A DNA stretch of 9,371 nucleotides from M3007 sp038249605. Its GTDB lineage: Bacteria; Bacteroidota; Bacteroidia; Chitinophagales; Saprospiraceae. Shown one piece after another: positions 1 through 5,903 of the stretch. The stretch lies in contig JBBSDH010000176.1 in NCBI GenBank assembly GCA_038249605.1, positions 1-9,371 on the forward strand. The letters are read 5' to 3'. The position numbers were made by a program, and so were the translations under genes. The notes under the pieces are model-generated. The model made no database searches. It was not told the origin of the DNA and saw only the letters and a list, made by a program, of their open reading frames with translations. The first letter of the stretch is position 1. Each line of letters starts with the position of its first letter.

Positions 1-1665
1 ATCGGCTTTAAGAAGGTATTCACCGCCACAATCCTGCGTCATTTTGTAATGGACATTAACTTGCAGCTTGTTGAAACAAACCGGTGGGTATAGGCCCGTG
101 GTGTAGGCTTTGTTGAGTTCCGGGACACAGGGATTGTATCCGACCCTGTCTACAAACGATTCGGCAAATAAATAGGCCACAATACAGCCGTCTGTTCCAC
201 TGAAAGCAAGATCGACAAAACGCCCTGTGGCAAGACTGGCGTAACTTGCGGTATCCAGCGTAAGTTCGTAAAGATTGGTCGAAATTTGGGTTACACTTGC
301 ACAGGTTCCACCAAAAGTATTTGCCGCGATGGATGGCGTCAAGTCGCCATCGGTGGATACCAAAAGTCGGAACCGCACGCGGTCCATGTTTAGGGTGGTC
401 GGAGGGTCGGTCCAGTCAAGACTAACCCTGTATCCGATGTCACAGGTGGTGCTCGATTGAGTAAGTTCTTCTACATTCAGGGTAAAATCGGTACAAGAAC
501 CCAAGCCCTGGTAAACCACCGTTGCAGATGGGAATCCCAAGTGCGCTGAATCATCAAATTCCATGATGCAACATTGCCCGTTGATGATGACCCGCAGGTA
601 TTTGATTGTAACCAACACCGTGTCGCCAATGGAACTGTTCAAAGGTCCAAGTAAGATTAAGTTGAACACTTTGTCGCTGCTGCTTCCCAAAGTGTCGTTC
701 AATTTTAAACTGGAAAATGCACGAATAAGATACCCGCCTTGTGTGTAGTCACGGTATTCAATGCTACAATTGGAGTCAAAAATCCCTGTACATGGAAAGA
801 TATCGCTACTGATGTATGTCACATCCATATAATTTGAAGTACGCACTTCCGCAACAGCTTCAATTTTTTCAATGACTGTGCCCGAAGGCAGCCCTGTAAG
901 TTTGATGGGTATTTGAATGGGATTGGTGAATGAAATCAACGGCACATTTTGGACCTGATACGGTACGTCGAAATAGAAACTGTATCCTGAACAAGTTGCC
1001 GGTGCAGGAAGCTCTGTATTCGGGCTGCCGTTCCCACCATAGGTGGTGGTCAATTCTCCACCACAGGTACTGCTGAGTAAACCTACAACAGAGAAATATG
1101 GGTTGGTGCTTGAATTCGGGTGCGGATTTTCCCAGGAAACAACATCGCCCGGACCGGCATGGACTGCCACTGTGAACAACAATGCTGAGCCGCTAACCAT
1201 CTGCATAGAATACGTCGAATCGCCGAAGGGATCCCCTAAGTTGAATGCAGCATACCCAAACCCGGCAGGATCGTTCTCCACACTGAAAACATCGTCGGGC
1301 CATGATGGCGAACAACTTTCCAAAGACCGGTTGGTGTCAATGTAGGTATTTACGCCATTGGTGTTGATTTTACCAAGAATGCTCAAGTACTTGTAAGGAA
1401 AGGAAACGGTGTTGGTATCGTAGGCACGAACGTACACCTCAAACAACATTTCGTCGCAATCGAGTTGGGCACAGCCCATTTGATTTGGACTGACACCCGG
1501 AAGTATCGGCACCACATCAATGTAGTAGTTTGTCAACCAGGAACAAGGCGTTTGTGCACGGCTTTCAGGAATTGAAAGCAGCATACACCAAAAGGTTAGG
1601 CGTGTGGCGAAGGCAAAAAATTTTGCTCCCCCCCCCGATACTTGGGAAAAAGGAATTTGGAACAT
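1..1665 (-). CDS. Large secreted cysteine-rich protein, N-terminal 555 codons (3' end outside window)
   Basis: An open frame runs without a stop from an ATG at 1665-1663 to the left edge, so the protein is C-terminally truncated by the window. The N-terminus looks like a signal peptide: Lys15 and Arg22, a hydrophobic stretch around residues 23-33 (LTFWCMLLSIP), then SRA|QTPC, giving a likely cleavage after Ala37. The mature part is rich in Thr, Ser, Gly and aromatic residues, has beta-strand-like alternation throughout, and contains 17 cysteines in about 518 residues, which suggests disulfides and an exported protein. I recognise no catalytic motif and no named domain. The beta-rich texture would fit stacked Ig-like or cohesin-like sandwiches, but that is inference. 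T9SS export is plausible because the phylum and the other surface protein in this window use it, but the C-terminus that would carry the sorting tail is not visible. Short plus-strand frames across it are shadows. The start depends on a G9 tract (1628-1636) being read correctly. Confidence 0.85.
   Translation of the reverse strand, partial: MFQIPFSQVSGGGAKFFAFATRLTFWCMLLSIPESRAQTPCSWLTNYYIDVVPILPGVSPNQMGCAQLDCDEMLFEVYVRAYDTNTVSFPYKYLSILGKINTNGVNTYIDTNRSLESCSPSWPDDVFSVENDPAGFGYAAFNLGDPFGDSTYSMQMVSGSALLFTVAVHAGPGDVVSWENPHPNSSTNPYFSVVGLLSSTCGGELTTTYGGNGSPNTELPAPATCSGYSFYFDVPYQVQNVPLISFTNPIQIPIKLTGLPSGTVIEKIEAVAEVRTSNYMDVTYISSDIFPCTGIFDSNCSIEYRDYTQGGYLIRAFSSLKLNDTLGSSSDKVFNLILLGPLNSSIGDTVLVTIKYLRVIINGQCCIMEFDDSAHLGFPSATVVYQGLGSCTDFTLNVEELTQSSTTCDIGYRVSLDWTDPPTTLNMDRVRFRLLVSTDGDLTPSIAANTFGGTCASVTQISTNLYELTLDTASYASLATGRFVDLAFSGTDGCIVAYLFAESFVDRVGYNPCVPELNKAYTTGLYPPVCFNKLQVNVHYKMTQDCGGEYLLKAD
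1628..1636 (-). repeat. G9 homopolymer tract inside the signal-peptide coding region
   Basis: Nine consecutive C on the plus strand read as nine G in the coding strand of the left-hand secreted protein, covering codons 10-13 (Ser-Gly-Gly-Gly). At nine G the frame is open. With eight G the same ATG reaches TAA at codon 23, and with ten G it reaches TGA at codon 34, so either single-base change abolishes the protein. Such tracts are classic slippage sites, and also classic places for sequencing or assembly error. Confidence 0.9.
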
Positions 1666-1674
1666 AAATAATAA

Positions 1675-1749
1675 AGTGTTGAGAGTGAATGAATAATCGG
1701 ATTAAAAACACTTTTGATGTTCATCAAAATAGTGCATTTTTTCAACACT
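1675..1749. repeat. Outer inverted repeat pair around the 18-bp palindrome
   Basis: AGTGTTGA at 1675-1682 is the exact reverse complement of TCAACACT at 1742-1749. The pair encloses the tighter palindrome at 1712-1729, giving a nested, roughly symmetric arrangement directly upstream of the minus-strand start. Eight-base arms at this distance can arise by chance in AT-rich DNA. Confidence 0.3.
1712..1729. promoter_or_regulatory. 18-bp inverted repeat, possible operator for the left secreted protein
   Basis: Two perfect 8-nt arms, TTTTGATG and CATCAAAA, flank a 2-nt centre (TT). The site lies 47 bp upstream of the ATG of the minus-strand secreted protein. Its length, tight spacing and place in a divergent spacer are what a dimeric regulator site would look like. 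A short RNA hairpin is less likely because the loop is only two bases. No regulator gene is in the window to pair it with, so function is inference. Confidence 0.4.
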
Positions 1750-1811
1750 CTTCAATTTGGAATACTTTGATGAGTGCAAGATGCATATACTTTTTTCTAC
1801 ATTCTAACACT

Positions 1812-1832
1812 TTAACATTTTTATTGTGTTAA
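1812..1832. repeat. Short AT-rich hairpin
   Basis: TTAACA (1812-1817) and TGTTAA (1827-1832) form a 6-bp stem with a 9-nt loop. It lies mid-spacer, about 150 bp from the minus-strand start and 200 bp from the plus-strand start. It is not followed by a clear U-tract on the plus strand, so it is not called a terminator. Confidence 0.25.
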
Positions 1833-1852
1833 GTTTTGCAACCCCAAAATAC

Positions 1853-1876
1853 ACACGCTAAGAAGTAGCGGCGTGT
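1853..1876. repeat. Compact hairpin with two alternative pairings
   Basis: CGCTA (1856-1860) pairs with TAGCG (1866-1870) around a 5-nt loop. Alternatively ACACGC (1853-1858) pairs with GCGTGT (1871-1876), sharing bases with the first stem. The two foldings are mutually exclusive over CGC. No downstream U-run marks it as a terminator. Confidence 0.3.
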
Positions 1877-1892
1877 TTCTCCGACAACATAC

Positions 1893-1947
1893 GCCCCGCT
1901 TCGAACCAATAAATGATCTTGAGCGTCACCGAATTGTCCTGCGGGGC
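1893..1947. repeat. GC-rich 7-bp inverted repeat with 41-nt loop
   Basis: GCCCCGC (1893-1899) and GCGGGGC (1941-1947) are exact reverse complements separated by 41 nt, just upstream of the nucleotidyltransferase promoter. If that promoter is the only one, this stem is not transcribed with the gene. It could be a protein site or part of a longer transcript; no extension of the stem was found on either side. Confidence 0.25.
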
Positions 1948-1995
1948 TGAAACCGTTTTTATGGGGTGTTATTTCCGAGGCACGCAACTTGCCAC

Positions 1996-2025
1996 TTGTT
2001 ACTTACTTTTCAAACCCTACCTTTG
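1996..2025 (+). promoter_or_regulatory. Bacteroidota-type promoter of the nucleotidyltransferase gene
   Basis: TACCTTTG at 2018-2025 is an exact match to the Bacteroidota -7 element TAnnTTTG. TTG at 1996-1998 lies 19 nt upstream, the expected spacing for the -33 element. The predicted transcription start, a few bases past the box, falls at about 2029-2033, on or next to the ATG at 2030. The mRNA would therefore have almost no 5' leader. The promoter also argues against the longer frame starting at 1913. Confidence 0.75.
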
Positions 2026-2029
2026 CAAC

Positions 2030-3031
2030 ATGAAAGTTGTTATTCCTGTTGCCGGCGCCGGCATGCGCTTGCGCCCGCATACGTACACACAGCCCAAGCC
2101 ACTGATGCCCGTGGCCGGTAAACCCATCATTAGGTTCATTGTGGACAAACTGGTGGAGGCAGGCATCACCGATTTTGTGTTTGTGATCGGTTACCTGGGG
2201 GATAAAATCCGCAATTACATCGAACAGACGTATCCCCATTTACAAACCGAATTTGTGTACCAGGAATCGCGCGAAGGTTCGGCGCATGCCATCGCTACGG
2301 CGCGTGAAGCTATTGAGGACGAGGACGAAATTTTCATCGCGTTCGGCGACACTATTTTTGATGTGAATCTGAAATTGTTCCTCGATTGTCCGGACTCCTG
2401 TTTGGGTGTAAAAAAAGTGACCGACCCGCGCGAATTCGGCGTAGCGGACACCGACGAAAAAGGTTTTGTGACGCGTATGGTGGAAAAACCACGCATCCCG
2501 AAATCGAACAATGCCATTGTGGGCTTGTATAAGATCAAAGAAGTACCCATGTTGCTGCGCACGATCGATTACCTCATCCAGAACGACATGCGCAACATGG
2601 GCGAATTCCAGCTTACGGATGCCCTGCAGCGCATGGTGGAACAAGGCGTGAAGTTCAAAACCATTTCGGTGGACAACTGGTTCGACTGCGGCCGCAAAGA
2701 AGTCCTGCTGGAAACCAACGCCATGCTGCTGAGCCAAAGAGGATATGCCACCGACGCCTTCAACCTGCCCGAATTTGAAAACACGATTTTCATCCATCCT
2801 GTCGCGGTGGGCAAAGGTTGCCAAATAGCCAACAGCATCATCGGTCCGCACGTGACCATCGGCGAAAACGCGCACATCAACTACACCATCGTGAAAGACA
2901 GCATCATCGGCGACTTTGCTTCGCTCAATGATGCGGTGTTGAAACACTCGGTCATCGGAGCGGATGCCAGCATCAAAGGCATGAATTTAAGTTTGAATAT
3001 CGGGGACAATACGGAGATTGATTTTGATTGA
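2030..3031 (+). CDS. Sugar-1-phosphate nucleotidyltransferase with C-terminal left-handed beta-helix
   Basis: A complete 333-residue cytoplasmic enzyme expected to join a sugar 1-phosphate to an NTP, giving an NDP-sugar and pyrophosphate for surface polysaccharide or cell-envelope synthesis. The NTP-binding signature is complete at the N-terminus: GAGMRLRP at 9-16, then PKPLMPVAGKP at 22-32. A GD metal-site motif is at 106-107 (GDTIFD), EKP at 152-154 and VGLY at 164-167. WFDCGRKE (217-224) stands where the W-x-D-x-G segment is usual. From about residue 252, hexapeptide-like turns (NSIIGPHVTIGENAHI and following) form a left-handed beta-helix, as in GlmU-like and archaeal Glc-1-P thymidylyltransferase-like proteins. 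The sugar and nucleotide cannot be fixed from sequence, so no symbol is given. The ATG at 2030 is chosen over 1913 because MKVVIPVAGAG is the standard family N-terminus and the promoter lies just before it. It is monocistronic: the left neighbour is divergent and the right one convergent. Confidence 0.93.
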   Translation: MKVVIPVAGAGMRLRPHTYTQPKPLMPVAGKPIIRFIVDKLVEAGITDFVFVIGYLGDKIRNYIEQTYPHLQTEFVYQESREGSAHAIATAREAIEDEDEIFIAFGDTIFDVNLKLFLDCPDSCLGVKKVTDPREFGVADTDEKGFVTRMVEKPRIPKSNNAIVGLYKIKEVPMLLRTIDYLIQNDMRNMGEFQLTDALQRMVEQGVKFKTISVDNWFDCGRKEVLLETNAMLLSQRGYATDAFNLPEFENTIFIHPVAVGKGCQIANSIIGPHVTIGENAHINYTIVKDSIIGDFASLNDAVLKHSVIGADASIKGMNLSLNIGDNTEIDFD

Positions 3032-3045
3032 CAAAGTGAAATGGA

Positions 3046-3063
3046 ACACGGATGACACGGATG
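3046..3063 (+). repeat. Tandem ACACGGATG pair
   Basis: ACACGGATG occurs twice without spacing (3046-3054 and 3055-3063). The second copy is the outer end of the left inverted repeat of the ATPase unit. Read on the other strand this gives the CATCCGTGT-CATCCGTGT pattern, which I recall, without being able to check, as a recurrent intergenic repeat style in Bacteroidota and other environmental genomes. Confidence 0.6.
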
Positions 3064-3090
3064 CAAGCAACGCGGATTAAAACGGATTTT
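3055..3090 (+). repeat. Left inverted repeat of the ATPase unit
   Basis: Its reverse complement aligns with 4312-4348 in 33 of 37 columns (three mismatches, one 1-base gap). The two share an uninterrupted 14-base core, here CGGATGCAAGCAAC at 3058-3071. The repeat begins 24 nt after the nucleotidyltransferase stop and runs into the 3' end of the ATPase gene, so the last codons (Asn-Pro-Phe-stop) of the ATPase are encoded by the repeat itself. Confidence 0.85.
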
Positions 3091-4249
3091 TAGGTATGTT
3101 TTGCAGGTGTTCCCATCCCAAAACGTGGGCAATGCTTCGTTCCTGCGACAAATTTCCGCCGTAAACCAGGAAGCTGTCCTCTGATTTTGCACCGGCAATT
3201 TTTTGGAAATATTTCAAACCGTCAAAAAAATCCGCATTGATTGTGCGGCCTGATTTGATTTCAATGGGGTAAAGAACACCGCCCTGATCAAGCAGGAGAT
3301 CGACTTCGTGAACACCCCTGTCTTGCCAGAAATAGTGACCCGGATGTATGTTTTTGTTGAGGTGATTTTTTAAAATTTCGTTGATAACAAAATTTTCAAA
3401 CAAAGCGCCTTTGGCAAAATGGCGGTTCAATTCCTCTTTCGACCGTATGTTGAGCAGAGCACAGGCCAGTCCGACGTCGTAAAAGTACAACTTGGGTGTT
3501 TTGACGATGCGTTTGTCAAAATTCCGGTGGTAGGGCCGCAAGGTGTGAACAATGAAACTGGTTTGCAACAAACTGATCCATTTGTTCACCGTTTGGTAAC
3601 TCACGCCTACTTGGCTTCCAACGGCAGAGAAATTGACCAATTGCCCGATACGCCCGGCGCATATTTCCAAAAACTGTCGGAAAGTATTCAGATCTGCAAC
3701 GTTGATGATTTGCCGCACATCGCGTTCTACGTACGTGTGCAGGTAATCCATCAGCCATGGTGTCGGCTCAAGTTCCTTATCGTATATACGGGGATAAAAT
3801 CCTTTCAGGATGTAGTCCTCATAATCGGGCATTTGGTATTTGGTCTGGTGAATTTCGGCCAACGAAAACGGCAATAGGTTGAAAATGGCTACCCTGCCTG
3901 CCAGGCTTTGCGATACAGTTTGCATCAACAGCAGGTTTTGTGAGCCCGACAGCACATACATGCCTGCTTTGTTTTTTTCATCCACAATGACCTGAATGTA
4001 CGACAACAATTCAGGAGCGTGTTGTACTTCGTCGATAACGGCATGATCCCCAAGGTCTTTCAAAAAACCTTTGGGATCGCTCAATGCAAAACGTCGTTGT
4101 TCAAGATCTTCAAGGTTGGCGTAACGGTAGGACGCAAACAGATTTTTAATCAGCGTCGATTTGCCGCTTTGGCGCGGACCGGTAACGGCTACTACAGGCA
4201 TTTTTTGCGCAGCCTCAACGATTTTGGAACCCAATTTTCGTTCAATCAT
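3077..4249 (-). CDS. AAA (AAA_14) ATPase with DUF4143 C-terminal domain
   Basis: A complete 390-residue protein from the ATG at 4249. A TTG at 4270 would add seven residues, but MIERKLGSKI is the more family-like N-terminus. The AAA_14 ATPase core has Walker A GPRQSGKST (24-32), Walker B AVIDEVQ (70-76) and a sensor-1-like VLSGSQ (99-104). A YVERDVRQI segment (172-180) leads into a winged-helix-like stretch (about 207-233, SAVGSQVGVSYQTVNKW). The DUF4143 end has LFENFVINE (283-291), EVD (315-317) and IEIK (329-332), which is the spacing of a PD-(D/E)XK nuclease fold with candidate residues Glu285, Asp317, Glu330 and Lys332. The length is usual for the family. Its biological role is poorly known; mobile or defence-like behaviour is often suspected. 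It is flanked closely by inverted repeats and contains some very AT-rich rows (17 of 60 G+C at 3361-3420), unlike the GC-rich gene to its right. Confidence 0.93.
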   Translation of the reverse strand: MIERKLGSKIVEAAQKMPVVAVTGPRQSGKSTLIKNLFASYRYANLEDLEQRRFALSDPKGFLKDLGDHAVIDEVQHAPELLSYIQVIVDEKNKAGMYVLSGSQNLLLMQTVSQSLAGRVAIFNLLPFSLAEIHQTKYQMPDYEDYILKGFYPRIYDKELEPTPWLMDYLHTYVERDVRQIINVADLNTFRQFLEICAGRIGQLVNFSAVGSQVGVSYQTVNKWISLLQTSFIVHTLRPYHRNFDKRIVKTPKLYFYDVGLACALLNIRSKEELNRHFAKGALFENFVINEILKNHLNKNIHPGHYFWQDRGVHEVDLLLDQGGVLYPIEIKSGRTINADFFDGLKYFQKIAGAKSEDSFLVYGGNLSQERSIAHVLGWEHLQNIPKNPF

Positions 4250-4311
4250 TTGTGCTAAATAGATATTCAAGTTCTAATTAGCACAAAAATGAGTATAATT
4301 CATTAAAAATC

Positions 4312-4348
4312 AAAATCCGTTGTAAATCCGTGTTGCTTGCATCCGCGT
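4312..4348 (+). repeat. Right inverted repeat of the ATPase unit
   Basis: This 37-nt copy is the inverted partner of 3055-3090. It holds the shared 14-base core GTTGCTTGCATCCG at 4332-4345 and three ATCCG units. It lies 62 nt upstream of the ATPase ATG and 6 nt beyond the stop codon of the TPR-like gene, so it would be transcribed as the 3' tail of that gene. Confidence 0.85.
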
Positions 4349-4354
4349 ACCTTT

Positions 4355-5752
4355 TCACCGCGTGCGCAGTATCTCCAGCAACCACGCCCTTTCCGCCACA
4401 TCCTGCGTGGCGTCCACTTCGGCGCGCAGGGCTGCCCTACCCTTTCTGTCAGATTCCAGCATTTTTTTTACAAAAACGAGCAGTTTTTCGTTGTTTTTTC
4501 GGTGATAGCCCAGGTTTTTTTGGCGCCTGAGGTACGCCCCGAAGCTTTGCAAAAGCGAATCGAGGGCTGTCCATTCTTCCAATTCCACGTAGCTGCGCAG
4601 GAGCATGCGGCGCACGTCGAGGTTGTTGAGCGGGTCTTCGAAATCGACCTGTTGCAGCAGTGGAAGGGCGCGGTTGTAGTCCTGCTGCTGGAAATACCAG
4701 TACGCCAGGTTGTAGGTAAAAAGCATGTCGCGTTCGGCGGGGTGCAGGATGTTGCGGCCTGTGTGCAGGAAATTTTCTGTCCACGCCAGTTCGCCCAGGG
4801 CCGTGCCCAGCCTGATGATGTTTTTGTAATTGAAGCCTGACAGGTAGCCGTTTTCGGGCAACACGTTTGTTTCGAGGGCGTCGCGGTAGAGGTCGAAAGC
4901 TTCGCGCACGTAGGCGCGCCGGCCAGCGTTCATGCGGCGTATGCAGCCGTTGATGGCGAGCAGGAAGAGGCCGCGTTGTTCTTCGGTGGAGAAAAAGCGG
5001 ATGTTTTCGTGAAGGTTGATTTTGAGTTTTGTGAACGCCTCGTCGTCATTCGGTTGACGCAGCATGTGGTAGGCGTGGTAGTACACGGCCACTGCGGGTT
5101 GTTCGAGCAGTTTTTCCTTTTCCACCACAAGGAGGGTGGCTTCAAGCAAGGCGAGTTGGTAGGCCTGTCCGGCCACGGCCTGGTGCAGTTCGGCCAGACA
5201 GGCGTGGCGCAGCATTTCGGCGGTGTAAAACACCGAAAGCTGGTCGGCTGAGGGTTGCAGGTTGAGACCGGAGGAGCGTTCGTTGCGCGAGGCTTGTTCG
5301 AGGAATTCCTGTTGGAGCTGGTAGCCAGCGAAGTGCCAGAGGGCGTCGCGTTGGGGATGGTTTTGCCATTGGGTGTGCGTCTGTTGCCAGGTACGGTCGA
5401 ACCACGCGTCGAGTCCGCGCGTGCGTTGGGCGCGCAGGAGGTCGAGTTGGTGGCGGGAGGCGTCGTTTTCGGTTTGTTGCAGGGCGAGGTAGCGGCGCAG
5501 GAGGTCGAGCAGGTACGACATGGTGTGTCTCAGGCGCGGGTTGTGGTAGTTTTCGTCGGGAAATGCGGCGGCGAAAAGGGCTTCATCGGAGAGGTTCAGC
5601 GCGGGAGAACGGCCGGCGTGTTCGTTGAGGTAAAAGCAGAGGCGGGTTACTTCGGGCCTGCGGTTGAAGTAGTTGCAGGCGGCCAGATCGGCCAAAGCGC
5701 GGCGGTCGGTGGTGGAAAGTTGTTTGTACAGGCGCAGGAGTTGTGAGGGCAT
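4355..5752 (-). CDS. Helical TPR-like protein of unknown function
   Basis: A 465-residue protein from the ATG at 5752. The frame is open for 24 more codons to 5824, but that segment is AT-rich, overlaps a promoter-like box and lacks protein character, whereas MPSQLLRLYKQLSTTDRRAL reads as a true N-terminus. There is no signal peptide and no membrane segment, so it should be cytoplasmic. The sequence is almost entirely amphipathic helix, rich in Leu, Ala, Gln and Arg. A stretch at about 348-370 (NLAYWYFQQQDYNRALPLLQQV) fits a tetratricopeptide helix pair, and the next helix pair (RMLLRSYVELEEWTALDSLL) is similar. No catalytic motif is visible. A scaffold or protein-protein interaction role follows from the TPR-like fold only. 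Base composition is high (44 of 60 G+C at 5401-5460), quite unlike the ATPase next door. The gene stands alone: its upstream neighbour is divergent. Confidence 0.85.
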   Translation of the reverse strand: MPSQLLRLYKQLSTTDRRALADLAACNYFNRRPEVTRLCFYLNEHAGRSPALNLSDEALFAAAFPDENYHNPRLRHTMSYLLDLLRRYLALQQTENDASRHQLDLLRAQRTRGLDAWFDRTWQQTHTQWQNHPQRDALWHFAGYQLQQEFLEQASRNERSSGLNLQPSADQLSVFYTAEMLRHACLAELHQAVAGQAYQLALLEATLLVVEKEKLLEQPAVAVYYHAYHMLRQPNDDEAFTKLKINLHENIRFFSTEEQRGLFLLAINGCIRRMNAGRRAYVREAFDLYRDALETNVLPENGYLSGFNYKNIIRLGTALGELAWTENFLHTGRNILHPAERDMLFTYNLAYWYFQQQDYNRALPLLQQVDFEDPLNNLDVRRMLLRSYVELEEWTALDSLLQSFGAYLRRQKNLGYHRKNNEKLLVFVKKMLESDRKGRAALRAEVDATQDVAERAWLLEILRTR

Positions 5753-5767
5753 GCGGGTATTTTTCGA

Positions 5768-5775
5768 CAAATTTA
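5768..5775 (-). promoter_or_regulatory. Candidate -7 box (TAAATTTG) of the TPR-like gene
   Basis: On the minus strand TAAATTTG matches TAnnTTTG exactly. The predicted start of transcription would fall around 5760-5764, leaving about 8-12 nt of leader before the ATG at 5752, in keeping with the short leader of the nucleotidyltransferase. No TTG was found at the -33 distance, so support is partial. It strengthens the choice of 5752 over 5824 as the start. Confidence 0.45.
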
Positions 5776-5903
5776 ATTGTAAAATATTGATTGTTAGTAT
5801 TTTGGTAAAATAAAAACGCGACAAACGGGGGAATTTGTATTTCGGGAGGTGAATTTCTTAAACGACCTTTGAAAAATATACAACCGCCCACCAACTCTTG
5901 CCC

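Larger units (their letters stand above)
1666..2029. other. Divergent intergenic region, 364 bp, no gene seen
   Basis: This spacer separates the divergent starts of the left secreted protein (minus) and the nucleotidyltransferase (plus). The left half is AT-rich and holds nested inverted repeats; the right half holds two GC-rich potential stems and then the nucleotidyltransferase promoter. The nucleotidyltransferase frame stays open upstream to an ATG at 1913, but those codons look non-coding and overlap the promoter. I could not find a convincing promoter for the minus-strand gene: the best candidates here carry one or two mismatches to TAnnTTTG and poor spacing. No tRNA or recognisable riboswitch was seen. 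Confidence 0.7.
3055..4348. mobile_element. Putative inverted-repeat-bracketed ATPase cassette
   Basis: One gene, the AAA/DUF4143 ATPase, fills the space between two inverted repeats. The unit lies between the 3' ends of two converging genes, 23 nt past one stop and 6 nt from the other. No transposase is present and no target-site duplication could be seen at the edges. Mobility is therefore inference from the repeats, the harmless position and the patchy distribution known for this ATPase family. The alternative is a resident gene that happens to be flanked by two copies of a dispersed REP-like repeat. Confidence 0.35.

Noticed and set aside
275..1345. Three plus-strand small frames (275-460, 563-748, 1043-1345)
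   Set aside because: They are antisense to a continuous 555-codon minus-strand frame with signal peptide and consistent secreted-protein composition.
1913..2029. Upstream extension of the nucleotidyltransferase frame to an ATG at 1913
   Set aside because: The added 39 residues do not resemble the family N-terminus, and the promoter lies inside the segment, ending 4 nt before the ATG at 2030.
2240..2947. Minus-strand 235-codon frame inside the nucleotidyltransferase gene
   Set aside because: The plus-strand protein has all family motifs; this frame is His/Phe/Val-rich shadow sequence.
3032..3054. Terminator between the convergent genes
   Set aside because: No GC stem followed by a T-run was found; only the start of the tandem ACACGGATG repeat.
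5255..5746. Plus-strand 163-codon Val/Gly-rich frame
   Set aside because: Shadow of the GC-rich TPR-like gene; no start signals and low-complexity composition.
5844..5851. GGGAGGTG as a Shine-Dalgarno site
   Set aside because: No start codon lies at a suitable distance; the nearest used ATG is at 5904, and the phylum rarely uses such sites.
5864..5871. GACCTTTG as a -7 box for the right-hand secreted protein
   Set aside because: It has one mismatch at the first base and no TTG at a suitable distance (the nearest TTTG is 26 nt upstream).
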